From Myxococcales bacterium 68-20 (GTDB lineage: Bacteria; Myxococcota_A; Polyangia; Polyangiales; Polyangiaceae), in assembly GCA_001899635.1 (NCBI GenBank), contig MKVQ01000012.1:275995-336788 (forward strand): a stretch of DNA of 60,794 nucleotides. Reading direction: 5' to 3'. The notes beneath the pieces were generated by a model. That model ran no database searches. It had not been told where the DNA came from and saw nothing but the letters and a program-made list of their open reading frames with translations. A program made the translations under genes and the position numbers. Positions within the stretch are counted from its first letter, which is position 1, and every line of letters starts with the position of its first letter. Below, one piece after another: positions 1-8,686 of the stretch.

Positions 1-97
1 GGCCGCTCGACGCTCTCGAAACGAGGGCGCAGGGTCTCCGGCGCCCGAACCGAGCACGCGGCGGCCGGGCGGCCACGCATCCGCGACGATGCATCCC

Positions 98-116
98 AGG
101 CCTTCTCGAAAGGCCT
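98..116. terminator. Hairpin, 7-bp stem
   Basis: AGGCCTT and AAGGCCT flank a 5-base loop, and a 14-bp perfect palindrome (TGCCGCC/GGCGGCA, 134-147) lies just downstream. No T-run follows. It sits at the left edge of the window before the first gene, so it may end an upstream gene lying outside or belong to the leader of the methyltransferase. Nothing else is recognised in positions 1-211. Confidence 0.3.
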
Positions 117-211
117 CGAGGCGGGCTATCTGTTGCCGCCGGCGGCAGGACTCTCCCGCCGGCGACGACGCCGCCAATACACATCCCAGAACGCTTCCGA
201 TCCCCTCCACG

Positions 212-1021
212 ATGACCGCTTCAATACCCGACGCGTTCGAGACCCGTCGCCGAGAGCTCGAAGACGAGCTCGGCGAGCCGATCACGGTCGACGGCCTCAC
301 CGCCTCCCTCCGCATTTTCCAGCGCAAGAAGGGACACCGGCACTCGACCGACGATCTGCTGACGGGCTGGTACGCGCTCGAGAAGAGCCCGCTCGTCGGT
401 AGGACGATCGCGAAGCACCTCGACCTCGGGACCGGCATCGGCACCGTCGGGCTGCTCGTCCTCTCGGGGATGCCTCCCGAGACGCACCTCACCTGCATCG
501 AGGCGCAGGACGTCAGCTTCCGCTTCCTCCGCGAGAACCTCCGGGCGAACGGGCTCGAAGATCGCGTCACCGCGCTGCACGGCGACCTCCGCGATCTCGA
601 TCTCGCCGAGCGATTCCCGCTCGTGACGGGGAGCCCGCCCTACTTCGACGTCAGCGCCGGGATCGTCCCCGCGGACTCACAGAAGGCGCACGCACGCTTC
701 GAGCTCCGCGGCGACGTCCGCGACTACGCGCGCGCCGCGAAGAAGCACCTCGAGCCCGGCGGGCTCTTCGTGTTCTGCTTTCCCTGGCCTCAGAAGAAGC
801 GGGCCGTGGACGCCGCCCACGACGAGGGATTCACGATCGTCACCCACCGCGACGTCATCCCGCGCGAAGGCCTGACGCCGCTCTTCTCGCTCTTCGCCTG
901 CCGCCTCGAAGGCGGCGAAGAGCGAGAAGAGGCGCCGGTCGTCGTGCGCCGCGCCGACGGCTCGCACACCGAGGCGATGCACGCCGTCCGCGCGCGCTTC
1001 GGGTGGAGCCCCTCACGCTGA
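212..1021 (+). CDS. TrmN6-like SAM-dependent methyltransferase
   Basis: A 269-residue cytoplasmic class I methyltransferase. Motif I is DLGTGIGTVG (residues 71-80), the ribose-binding acid is in CIEAQ (about 97), and motif IV is GSPPYF (140-145). That last motif is a variant of the NPPY/NPPF signature of N6-adenine and amide methyltransferases such as TrmN6 (YfiC), which modifies A37 of tRNA-Val. The N-terminal stretch ending in RHSTDDLL also fits that family. An in-frame ATG lies 41 codons upstream, but the added residues look non-coding, so the start at 212 is preferred. The substrate could be another RNA or a protein: the change of N to G in motif IV is unusual. The family is secure; the exact target is an inference. 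Confidence 0.75.
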   Translation: MTASIPDAFETRRRELEDELGEPITVDGLTASLRIFQRKKGHRHSTDDLLTGWYALEKSPLVGRTIAKHLDLGTGIGTVGLLVLSGMPPETHLTCIEAQDVSFRFLRENLRANGLEDRVTALHGDLRDLDLAERFPLVTGSPPYFDVSAGIVPADSQKAHARFELRGDVRDYARAAKKHLEPGGLFVFCFPWPQKKRAVDAAHDEGFTIVTHRDVIPREGLTPLFSLFACRLEGGEEREEAPVVVRRADGSHTEAMHAVRARFGWSPSR

Positions 1022-1141
1022 AACGACGCCAGAGTGTGACCGCGCGTTCGCAGGTGCAACGCCAACCGGTTCACGGCCCGCCCGGCGTTTCTCGGAAATG
1101 TGCCATGTTTCTCGGGTACGGCCTTTGCGCTGGGGGAAGGC

Positions 1142-2926
1142 TTGTCCTTCCGCCCGTCACGCGTCGCCCTCGTCGCTTCGATCCTCGCCTGCACGCTCGG
1201 CGTTCCGACGACGGTCGGTGCCGCAGGGGCGGTGCTTCCTCTCGGCGGGCGGCCCGATCCCGCGTTCGTCGACGTGCGGATGGCAGTGGCAGCCACACCC
1301 ACCGGCAGCACCCGCTGGACCGAGATCACCGTCCCCGCCGCCACGACGGCGATGTGGCTCGTTCCCGTCCGCCCCGGCGCGGCGGTCGACTGGGCAGCGG
1401 CTCGATGGCTCGATGCGCTCGACGAGGCGACCGGCCCCCAGATCCTCCCGCCCAGCTACGCGACCGCGTGCGCTGCGCGGAGCACACCGGAGACGCCCGC
1501 ATCGTGGACGACGCCGCGGGCGAAGCAACCTGCCCCCGCCCTCGCCGTCCAGACGACGGCGGACGACGCGCGCGCCTACGTGGCCGAGCGTGGCTATCGT
1601 CTGAGCCCGGCGCTCTCCAGCAAGCTCACGTCGCTCTATGCGGGTGGATGGAACCTCGTCGCGCTCGAGATGTCGGCATCGTCGACGGAGCTGTCGTCGG
1701 GAACCCTTCGCGTGAGCGACGACGGCGGCGCCGTCCTGCCGCTCACGCTCTCGGGAGGTAGCAGCACACGCCTGACCGTCTTCGCGATCGGAGCGGGTGT
1801 CGCTTCCGTCCCCGGAACGCAGGACGTCGACCGGCAAGCGCTTCGCTGGGGCCCGGAGGGAAGCACGTTCGCCGCGTGGCGCAGCGACCTGATCAGGGCA
1901 GGCAACGGCACGACCTGGCTCCGCGAGTCGGCCTCGCACGACGCGCTCTTCGACGGCACCTCGGTGGCCGGCGGAAGCCCGATCTCGTCGGTCGTCACGG
2001 GCTATTTCAGAGGCACGTCCTGCTCCCCCACACCGGCGCTGAGCGTGGGCTCGAACGACGGCGTCGTCGGGATCGCGTGCGCGCCGGGCGCCGCCACTCG
2101 TGTCCCGGGCGGTACCGCCTGCGTGCCCTCGAGCGGCTCACTCGATCCAGCAGCGCTCTCCTGCGTCGCGGACATCGACCTCGCGCTCGCGTTCTCGGGC
2201 CTGAATCCCGCGAGCGCGGTCGTCACGCGCCTCGTCGGGTGGGTCCCGGCAGGCGCGCTCGGAACGAACCTCGATGTCGGCTTCCAGCCCGCGGGAAGTC
2301 GACATTCGCCGGCGATCCGCGCGGGGTCGTACGAGGCATGCGCGCCATCGCCGACCAACGACTCCCCGCTCACCGCGCCGTCGAGCCCGCGCCGCCCCGG
2401 GTCGAGCGGCGGCGGTGCGACCGCCGGCGAACGAGAGGTCTACATCGCGACGAGCGACGGGTGTGGTGGGGGCCCGGTCGCCACCGGCACCACGTACGAC
2501 GAAGAATCGGAGCCAGCTCCAGCAGACGACTCGTCCTCGACGGAGAGCTGCAGCGGCAGCGGCTCGTCCTCCGGCTGGGACGACAGCGATGAAAGCGACG
2601 GCTGGGACGACAGCGACTCCGGAGACTCGTGCTCCAGCGACGACTCGTCTTCTTCGTCGGACTCCTGCTCCGGCGGCTCTTCGAGCTCGTCGAGCTCCTC
2701 CAGCAGCGGAGGAAGCGACGACGGCTGGGACACCGAAGACAGTGACGATGGCTGGGACACCGAAGATGACATGAGCCCGAAGCGCAAGAAGCTCGAGCCC
2801 GCTTCGAAGAAGCCACACGCCAAGGCGACCAAGAAGAAGGCGAGCCCGGTCTCGCGCTACGCGCTCCTCGCGGTGGCGCTGATCCTGCCGCTACGCCGCC
2901 GGCGCCGCGAGCCGGAGGCCGAATGA
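1142..2926 (+). CDS. DUF2330-like exported protein with Ser/Asp-rich tail and C-terminal anchor
   Basis: About 594 residues from TTG at 1142, which has a G-rich ribosome site (1132-1140) and gives a clean signal peptide; a GTG at 1100 would add 14 residues. The N-terminal half (VPVRPGAAVDW, LYAGGWNLVALEM) resembles DUF2330 proteins, though their usual CGGFFC start is missing. Residues about 458-543 are almost only Ser, Asp, Gly, Glu and Cys, with repeated DGWD units. A Lys-rich stretch, a short hydrophobic segment and five arginines close the protein, which resembles the CTERM sorting tails of exported proteins. It is probably extracellular and anchored or sorted at its C-terminus. The function is unknown. 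The DUF2330 link rests on general resemblance only. Confidence 0.7.
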   Translation: MSFRPSRVALVASILACTLGVPTTVGAAGAVLPLGGRPDPAFVDVRMAVAATPTGSTRWTEITVPAATTAMWLVPVRPGAAVDWAAARWLDALDEATGPQILPPSYATACAARSTPETPASWTTPRAKQPAPALAVQTTADDARAYVAERGYRLSPALSSKLTSLYAGGWNLVALEMSASSTELSSGTLRVSDDGGAVLPLTLSGGSSTRLTVFAIGAGVASVPGTQDVDRQALRWGPEGSTFAAWRSDLIRAGNGTTWLRESASHDALFDGTSVAGGSPISSVVTGYFRGTSCSPTPALSVGSNDGVVGIACAPGAATRVPGGTACVPSSGSLDPAALSCVADIDLALAFSGLNPASAVVTRLVGWVPAGALGTNLDVGFQPAGSRHSPAIRAGSYEACAPSPTNDSPLTAPSSPRRPGSSGGGATAGEREVYIATSDGCGGGPVATGTTYDEESEPAPADDSSSTESCSGSGSSSGWDDSDESDGWDDSDSGDSCSSDDSSSSSDSCSGGSSSSSSSSSSGGSDDGWDTEDSDDGWDTEDDMSPKRKKLEPASKKPHAKATKKKASPVSRYALLAVALILPLRRRRREPEAE

Positions 2927-3042
2927 GCATCGCGATGCCACGACTCCGTTCGCGTGCCCCTGGCTCCGGATCGACGCGCTGCCTGCAACACCACCGATCT
3001 TCCGGCGTGCATCGCGCACGCAGATTTCTCGAGGACTTCGCC

Positions 3043-3300
3043 ATGACATGGTTCTCCCGCGTGCTCGTGCTCGCATTCCCGCTCGCTGCCGTCGCGTGCG
3101 CAGCCAGCTCCACGCCCCGCATCCGGGTCGCGCGCGATCTCGGCTGTACGGCCGAAGAGACCACGGTGGTGCGAATCGGAGAGCGGCACTGGCAGGTGAC
3201 CGGGTGCGGCCGCACCGCAACGTACGTGTGCACGTATCCGGTACGCGACTGCTGGCGGGAGGGTGAGATCCATCCCCTCACGCCGAGCGCGTCTCGATGA
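3043..3300 (+). CDS. Small Cys-rich lipoprotein
   Basis: An 85-residue lipoprotein with lipobox LAAVAC near residue 17. The mature part is about 65 residues with four cysteines (LGC, TGCG, VCTY, RDCW). The GCGRxxxYxC pattern is one I associate with small myxobacterial lipoproteins of unknown function. The start at 3043 follows GAGGAC at suitable spacing. A longer frame begins at 2923, overlapping the previous stop as ATGA, but its extra 40 residues would bury the signal peptide. It is probably periplasmic or on the outer membrane. No function can be assigned. Confidence 0.65.
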   Translation: MTWFSRVLVLAFPLAAVACAASSTPRIRVARDLGCTAEETTVVRIGERHWQVTGCGRTATYVCTYPVRDCWREGEIHPLTPSASR

Positions 3301-3456
3301 GACGATCTCCGAACGCTCCGCCCGGCTCACCTTGATCCTGACTCAGGCGTCCGTCCCTCCTCGACGCCGTCCGTCAGTTCGTGTGGAGCGACAGGCGTGG
3401 AAGATGCTCCGACGATTGCCTCGAGCGACAGGGTTCGCCGAACACGGAGAGGAGCC

Positions 3457-4062
3457 ATGACACGGATGCTCGCCATGCCGTCGATCGCGACGTCGATCGC
3501 GTCCTCGTTCGCTCTGCTGATCGCGTGCCGCGGCCCCGAGGCCGCCCCACCCACGCCACGCTCGAGCGCGAGCACGCCTCACGCGGTCCCGGCCGAGGCG
3601 ACCTCCAGCGCACAGGTCGGAGGCGCGATCGAAGTACCGCTCGAGGCGAGGAGCGACGCCAAGCTCAGCGGGAAGGCAACCTTCACCGAGACGCCCGACG
3701 GCGTGCGCATGGTGATGGACGTCGCCGGGATCTCGCCCGGCAAGCACGGGGTGCACGTCCACGAGAAAGGCGACTGCAGCGCGCCCGACGCGATGAGTGC
3801 GGGCGCGCATTTCTCTCCCGAGGGCCATCCGCACGGGCTCCCGCCTACCCAGCCACGACACCTGGGCGACCTCGGCAACCTCGAGGCCGGCGAGGACGGA
3901 CGAGCGCACTTCGAGGCGGTGGCCCCACACGCGAACCTGCAGCCGGGCGATCGCCGGTCCTTCGTCGATCGCTCGATCATCGTCCACGCGAAGCCGGACG
4001 ACGGCTCGCAGCCCAGCGGCAACTCGGGCGCGCGCATCGGCTGCGGGGTGATCCGGCCCTGA
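3457..4062 (+). CDS. sodC: Cu/Zn superoxide dismutase, lipoprotein form
   Basis: It converts superoxide to hydrogen peroxide and oxygen outside the cytoplasm. The 201-residue product has a lipobox ending LLIAC (Cys24), a Pro/Ser/Ala-rich linker, and then the catalytic domain. Copper ligands fit H100, H102 and H177, and the bridging and zinc ligands fit H118, the H124-H126 area, H135 and D138. C107 and C196 match the conserved disulphide. Both family signatures are present (GVHVHEKGDC and GNSGARIGCGVI). The ATG at 3457 follows GAGAGGAG; an upstream in-frame ATG at 3397 lacks support. The enzyme looks complete and active, tethered to the membrane. The neighbouring genes give no further hint of its role. 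Confidence 0.93.
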   Translation: MTRMLAMPSIATSIASSFALLIACRGPEAAPPTPRSSASTPHAVPAEATSSAQVGGAIEVPLEARSDAKLSGKATFTETPDGVRMVMDVAGISPGKHGVHVHEKGDCSAPDAMSAGAHFSPEGHPHGLPPTQPRHLGDLGNLEAGEDGRAHFEAVAPHANLQPGDRRSFVDRSIIVHAKPDDGSQPSGNSGARIGCGVIRP

Positions 4063-4125
4063 CAGGCTCCAGCAGAGGACGACGCGGCGCTTGCTCTCGC
4101 TCGGCGAGGCGACTTTGATGCGCCC

Positions 4126-4776
4126 GTGGCCAACGAGAGCATGCCGAACACGAAGCCGCTGACCGACGAGGAGCGGGCGATCCTCGCAGGACTCCTCGGG
4201 GACGATCCGCCGTTCGATCCCGACGCGATCGACGGGCTGCTCACCGCCGTCGCCGTCGCGCCCGGGCTCGTGCCGCCGTCCGTCTGGCTCCCGCGCGTCC
4301 TGCCGGGAGGCGCTCCGCAACCCGGGGCCGCTGGCGGATCGGAGCTTCTCGGGCTCGTGATGCGTGAGTACGACGCGGTCGTCGCCGGTGTCCAGTCGGG
4401 CACGCTCGTGAAGCCGGACTCGGAGGAGCACGATCGCTGCGTGCAGTTTGCACGCGGTTACATCGCCGGCGCACAGCTCGATCCGGAATGGAACGGGAAC
4501 GAGGCTCGGTGGGGATTCGTCAGCTGGGCCGCGCTCCTCGCGGGGCGTCCCGAGCTCGTCCCCGCAGACGTACGTGCGCAGCTCGCCGGCACCGAGCCGG
4601 CACTCGCGTCCAGCATCGAGATGTTCGTCCTCGCCGCGCGTGACTCGTTCGTCGAGGGCCGCGGGCGCGCGCCGGCCCCCACGGTCGTGCGCGGCGACAA
4701 GGTCGGACGCAACGATCCGTGCCCGTGCGGCTCGGGCAAGAAGTTCAAGCGCTGCTGCGTCGACAAGCAGGCCTGA
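4126..4776 (+). CDS. UPF0149 (YgfB/YecA) family protein with SEC-C zinc motif
   Basis: A 216-residue cytoplasmic protein. Residues 12-180 have the helical UPF0149 pattern ([24 protein letters not shown], then QFARGYIAG). The last 24 residues form a SEC-C motif: CPC at 199-201 and CC at 210-211, a zinc site known from the SecA C-terminus and used in protein binding. YecA-type proteins have this same architecture, and some interact with ribosomes or the Sec machinery. A GTG start at 4126 is used; an ATG at 4141 is an alternative. The gene stands alone, with a 288-base gap downstream. The molecular role is not established for this family. Confidence 0.85.
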   Translation: MANESMPNTKPLTDEERAILAGLLGDDPPFDPDAIDGLLTAVAVAPGLVPPSVWLPRVLPGGAPQPGAAGGSELLGLVMREYDAVVAGVQSGTLVKPDSEEHDRCVQFARGYIAGAQLDPEWNGNEARWGFVSWAALLAGRPELVPADVRAQLAGTEPALASSIEMFVLAARDSFVEGRGRAPAPTVVRGDKVGRNDPCPCGSGKKFKRCCVDKQA

Positions 4777-4972
4777 TCCGGCGCGGCGAGGTCAGCGCCG
4801 ACTGCAACGGAATCGCCCCCGCCGTCGTCGTGGGCTGCTCGAGACGCTGCGTGACGAGGGGCTTGCATGCGGCCTCGACGCGCAAGTAGCCGTAGCCGCG
4901 GCATGCACCGCTGCTTCGTCGCGCCGCGCGTGCTCCGGTACGAGCACTGAGGGTGCCGGCACGGTTGGCTCA

Positions 4973-5000
4973 CCATGCATGATCGCGCGATCATGCATGG
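4973..5000. promoter_or_regulatory. 28-bp perfect palindrome
   Basis: CCATGCATGATCGC is followed at once by its exact reverse complement, with no mismatch and no spacer. It lies 64 bases before the start of the gene at 5065 and about 200 bases after the previous stop. There is no T-run, so an operator for a dimeric regulator is more likely than a terminator. A short hairpin (GGACC/GGTCC, 5000-5013) follows directly. Confidence 0.6.
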
Positions 5001-5022
5001 GACCTCCCGGTCCAAGCAAAAA

Positions 5023-5055
5023 CGAGCTTTTCGTCCGAGGCACGAAAACTGCTCG
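5023..5055 (+). promoter_or_regulatory. Leader hairpin just upstream of a start codon
   Basis: CGAGC plus TTTTCGT pairs with ACGAAAA plus GCTCG. This gives a 12-bp stem with a two-base bulge and a 7-base loop. It ends nine bases before the ATG at 5065 and would cover the ribosome-binding region, so it could control translation of that gene. Confidence 0.4.
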
Positions 5056-5064
5056 CAGCGCCGC

Positions 5065-6645
5065 ATGAGGCGAAGGGGCGGCACAGCGCTCGCGGTAACA
5101 CTCTCCATCGGGCTCTTCCCGCATTGCGACAACGTTTCGCCGGCGGAGACGGCCACGGCCGAGGCGGTCGCGGCACCGCGCTTCGAGCGGAGCGGAACGC
5201 GCCTCGAGGCGCGGGGCTGGGAGGCCGACGGCTTCTTCGTCTTCGACACCTTCTTCGATACGAAGCTCGGGATCGAATGCGTCCCCGGGATCGCGAGCGA
5301 CAACGTCCGCCGCTGTCTCCCGCGGAACGTCTATCGGAAGCTTCCAAAGATCGGTTCTACTCCACCTCAGTACTTCGAGGCCCCCGACTGCAAGGACGGA
5401 CGCCTGATCGAGGTCTGGAAGGGGGAGGGGCGATGCACGGATCCGGCTCGCATCGTCGCCGTCGGGTTCGGCTCCGCCAGCGACTACGAGCGAATCGGCG
5501 AGCCACGGACGCCGGCGAGCGAGTTGAACACCATCTATAGCGGCAAGAGTTGCAGCGAGACGATCGCGCCCCCGGAGTATGAGTTCTTCGCGCCGGGTGC
5601 TCCCATCGCGGCGACGGACCTCGTCGCGTTCACGGTAAGAGAGGTCGACGTCGCGCCGGGCCTGCGCGCCCTCGTGCTCGACGGCGAGGACGGCTCGCGC
5701 TACCCCCAAGGCGACTTCGTCAACGTCGCTCGCGGACAGCCCTGTCATCTCGGGCTCGCGGCGGACGACGTCAAGCGCTGCGTCCCCTCCGCCGGCTCCT
5801 ACAGGTCTTCAGAGGCGTTTGTCGACGAAGCGTGCACGAGCCACGCCGCCATACCGTTGAACGAACTACCGCGGGATGACGGCTCCGCTTGCACTCTCGG
5901 GCCCTGCGACGACCGGGCTGTCACGACCGGAGCATGGCCCTCCGCCGCCAACCCGTGCGCGGAGAAGGTCGCGTATCACGAGAGAGGCCCGGAGCGCCCC
6001 ATCGTCCGCTACACCCGCGCCGGCTCGGCCCCGTGCGAGCCCGCCTCGTCGGACTCGGACCAGGGCTTCTCCTCGTTCGCGATCGGAGAAGAGATCGATC
6101 CGAAGACGCTGCCTAAAGCGACGGACGGGGTGACCACACACGCGCGCCTCGAAGAGCGCACCGTGATCGTCGGCGGCGTGTCGGTGCAGCGCGTGAGCAT
6201 CGTCGATCCGACGCTAGATGATGAGGAGTGCACCTTCGTGACCGCGGCGGACGGAAAGCCTCGCTGCCTCCCCGTGAACGGGCTCCTTGCGCAGCGTCCC
6301 CACCCCAACCGCAGCCTCTCCCCGCTCTACTACGAGGATGAAGGCTGCACGCAGCGCCTCTACTTTCCTCCCACCGATCCTGGCGAGTACTACTTTCCTT
6401 TCGGTGCTCGGACCCAATGCGGTCGCGAAGCAAGATTCGCGCACGTCGTCGAAGGCTCCCCGTGCGCGCCGGTGGTGCGGATTCACGATGTGCGCCCCGC
6501 GACCGCCGCGTTCACGAAGGATGACGCCGGACGATGTGTCACGGCGTCAGGTGTCCTCGACGGCGAGCTGAAGGGCTCCGTATTCGCCCTCGCCGACGAG
6601 GTGCCGGCTGCAAGGTTCGCGGAAGGAACCGCCGTCACGCGGTGA
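5065..6645 (+). CDS. Exported Cys-rich repeat protein of unknown function
   Basis: About 526 residues. The N-terminus is basic then hydrophobic and ends LFPHC (Cys21), a poor but possible lipobox, so it is exported either way. The body holds about four loose repeats, each with a Cys, an RC(L/V)P or RCV motif some 10-15 residues later, and then a Tyr/Phe-rich segment with a DxxC motif (for example RCLP, YYEDEGC; RCVP, FVDEAC). Paired cysteines suggest disulphide-stabilised modules outside the cytoplasm. An in-frame ATG at 4975 lies inside the palindrome described above, so the ATG at 5065 is preferred. No family is recognised with confidence. Confidence 0.7.
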   Translation: MRRRGGTALAVTLSIGLFPHCDNVSPAETATAEAVAAPRFERSGTRLEARGWEADGFFVFDTFFDTKLGIECVPGIASDNVRRCLPRNVYRKLPKIGSTPPQYFEAPDCKDGRLIEVWKGEGRCTDPARIVAVGFGSASDYERIGEPRTPASELNTIYSGKSCSETIAPPEYEFFAPGAPIAATDLVAFTVREVDVAPGLRALVLDGEDGSRYPQGDFVNVARGQPCHLGLAADDVKRCVPSAGSYRSSEAFVDEACTSHAAIPLNELPRDDGSACTLGPCDDRAVTTGAWPSAANPCAEKVAYHERGPERPIVRYTRAGSAPCEPASSDSDQGFSSFAIGEEIDPKTLPKATDGVTTHARLEERTVIVGGVSVQRVSIVDPTLDDEECTFVTAADGKPRCLPVNGLLAQRPHPNRSLSPLYYEDEGCTQRLYFPPTDPGEYYFPFGARTQCGREARFAHVVEGSPCAPVVRIHDVRPATAAFTKDDAGRCVTASGVLDGELKGSVFALADEVPAARFAEGTAVTR

Positions 6646-6732
6646 CGCGCAGCGCGGCGCGCGAGCAGCACCAACCGCCCGCTGGACGGGCGACGTCGAG
6701 CGGCGCTCGCTCGGGTCGACCTCGATCGAGGC

Positions 6733-7863
6733 TCAGTAGCCGGGAGGTCCGCCGAAACCACCGGCGGGAGGAGGAGGACCGCCGTAGCCGCCGCCAGGAG
6801 GCCCGCCGTAGCCGCCTCCGCCGTAGCCACCACTGAATCCGTTCGGCGGAGGACCACCCGAACCATAGCCGTACGGCGCACCTCCATTGTGAACGCCGCC
6901 TCCCGGACCGTACGGATCCGGCGGCAGCGCGCGGAGATCGAGGTCGGGGCTCATCGAGGCGAGGATCTCGAGCGTCCAAGCGCGCTCGAAGACGTAATAC
7001 GGCGCCATCATCGTCTGGTGGATGACCGGCAGGAAGCCAAGGCAACACGTGACCAGCGCGCCGACGATCCCCGCAAGGCCGGCGACGAGAGTGAAGCCCG
7101 CGCCGATGAGCCAGAAGACGACGATCGATCCGACGTGCCCGCGGCCGAGCGACCAGAAGCGCGTCCACGCCTCACGCGCCCCGATCTCGTGCTTCAGCAT
7201 GATCGGCGCCACGAAATTCCGTCCGAGCGACTTCACGATCGCGAGCGGGATCAACGCCACGAGCGCGACGAGCGCGAGCCCCCCGATGAGCGGAAGGAGG
7301 GCATCGAAGCGCTCCTCCTCGCGGATGACCGGCAACGCCGCCGCAACCCCCGCGCCCACGAGCGGGAGGAACACGACGAGGGCGATTCCGGTGAGCGCGA
7401 GCTGGAACTTCAGCATGCGCCCGCCCGAGGTCTGCGTCGCGCGCCATGCCTCCCCGACGTCGGCCATGCCCGTGGCGACGGCGCGGATGGCCATCATCTG
7501 ACCGCGGCTGCCGAGCCAGAACATGAGAAGCACGACCGGCACCGCGATCACGCAGACGATGGCCGCGACCGCCGCGATCTCGGCCCCTCCGATCTTGCCG
7601 AGGTCGGCCCGCGAGAGGAGATCGCTCGGAAGGAGGTTCGCGATCGCGTTGTCGGTGGAGCTGCCCGCGCCCGAGCCGCCATGCCCGCTCCCCCCGCTTC
7701 CGCCGAGATTGGGGATGCGGAAGGTATTACCGCCGCCGCCCTCGGCGCAGCTCTGGAGCGCGAAGACGAATCCGAACGAGAACCACGTCCCGATGTTGAA
7801 AGGGCGGAACAGGATCCGCTTCATCGTCTCCCAGGCCGGGCCGATCGACTCGATTACGCGCAT
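6733..7863 (-). CDS. Polytopic membrane protein with Gly/Pro/Tyr-rich tail
   Basis: A 376-residue inner-membrane protein. The start (WETMKRILFRPFNIGTWFSF) is an amphipathic entry segment like that of DUF4013/DUF7544-type membrane proteins. A Gly/Ser-rich loop follows (residues 42-68), then about five or six hydrophobic segments between 95 and 300. The last 55 residues are repeats of Gly, Pro and Tyr (GGYGGPP type) and are probably a disordered cytoplasmic or surface tail. The gene lies downstream of, and on the same strand as, the GTPase pair, 75 bases from its end, so it could share their transcript. The biochemical role is unknown. Confidence 0.7.
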   Translation of the reverse strand: MRVIESIGPAWETMKRILFRPFNIGTWFSFGFVFALQSCAEGGGGNTFRIPNLGGSGGSGHGGSGAGSSTDNAIANLLPSDLLSRADLGKIGGAEIAAVAAIVCVIAVPVVLLMFWLGSRGQMMAIRAVATGMADVGEAWRATQTSGGRMLKFQLALTGIALVVFLPLVGAGVAAALPVIREEERFDALLPLIGGLALVALVALIPLAIVKSLGRNFVAPIMLKHEIGAREAWTRFWSLGRGHVGSIVVFWLIGAGFTLVAGLAGIVGALVTCCLGFLPVIHQTMMAPYYVFERAWTLEILASMSPDLDLRALPPDPYGPGGGVHNGGAPYGYGSGGPPPNGFSGGYGGGGYGGPPGGGYGGPPPPAGGFGGPPGY

Positions 7864-7938
7864 GACCGATACGATAGCGCGGAGCTCGACCGTGTCACGT
7901 CGGGGCAGGACGAGACGGGCGCGACTGTCGGCGCGCGG

Positions 7939-8676
7939 TCACCCGCGAGACGCGCTCTCGTCGAGGAGGAGCGAGTACGCCACCTCTTCGAGCGCCATCT
8001 CCGCCGCCCATTCAGGGTCGACTTCGACTTGCTCGAGACGACGCAGCACCGTCCCAGCGCCCTCCATCGACTCGAGCGGCACGCGCACCGCTTCGCGCTC
8101 GAGTCGTTCGCCCATCTTCTGGGCGACGGCTCGCACCGCGGCGACCATCGTGTCGACCACGCCGACGTCATCACAAGCGATCGCCTCGAAGCACGGAGAT
8201 CCCTTGCGGCCGAGGGCCTCGAGCAGCTCCGGGCCTCGAAGCGCGCCGGGGCGATCTTGCTTGTTGGCTTGCAGCACGAGCAGCGGCGGTTCGGGGCGCG
8301 ACCGTGCAAGCTCGTCGAGGAGCGCGAGCCCCTCGATCGCGCGCGCGACCCCCCAGCGCGTGCTGTCTGCCACGTAGACGACGGCGTCGGCGCTCGCGAG
8401 CAGGTGACGCCGTCGCTCCGTCAGCACGACCTGCCCGGGAACGCTGACGACCTGACTCGTGACGGGAAAACCGCCGATCAGCCCGCCACGGATCTGAAGC
8501 CAGTCGAAGTAGAGCGTTCGTCCTTCGACTTCTCCCGGAGAATAGACGTCCGCCTTCCTCTGCGCCGCGAAGGAGCGGGCAAGCTGGTGGAGGTTCGTCG
8601 TCTTCCCTGCCCCTGCACCGCCGTCGTAGACGATGCGGATGCAGAGCCGCTGTTCGCGCGGGTCGAACACCGCCAT
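7939..8676 (-). CDS. MglA-type small GTPase
   Basis: A 245-residue Ras-like GTPase of the MglA/bacterial family. It has a canonical P-loop (GGAGAGKTT, residues 19-27), the VPGQV switch II motif typical of MglA (79-83), and NKQD (138-141) for guanine recognition. A helical extension of about 70 residues follows. MglA with the roadblock GAP MglB sets cell polarity and motility in Myxococcus. It is the second gene of a tandem pair, 10 bases after the degenerate GTPase, and a divergent roadblock gene lies nearby. The start at 8676 is chosen because earlier in-frame residues are low complexity. Nucleotide binding and hydrolysis should be intact. Confidence 0.88.
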   Translation of the reverse strand: MAVFDPREQRLCIRIVYDGGAGAGKTTNLHQLARSFAAQRKADVYSPGEVEGRTLYFDWLQIRGGLIGGFPVTSQVVSVPGQVVLTERRRHLLASADAVVYVADSTRWGVARAIEGLALLDELARSRPEPPLLVLQANKQDRPGALRGPELLEALGRKGSPCFEAIACDDVGVVDTMVAAVRAVAQKMGERLEREAVRVPLESMEGAGTVLRRLEQVEVDPEWAAEMALEEVAYSLLLDESASRG

Positions 8677-8686
8677 GGCGCGTTCC

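Noticed and set aside
2563-2770. CRISPR-like or satellite repeat inside the Ser/Asp region
   Set aside because: The repetition is of codons (Ser, Asp, Gly, Trp), with no fixed repeat/spacer length. It is a protein low-complexity region.
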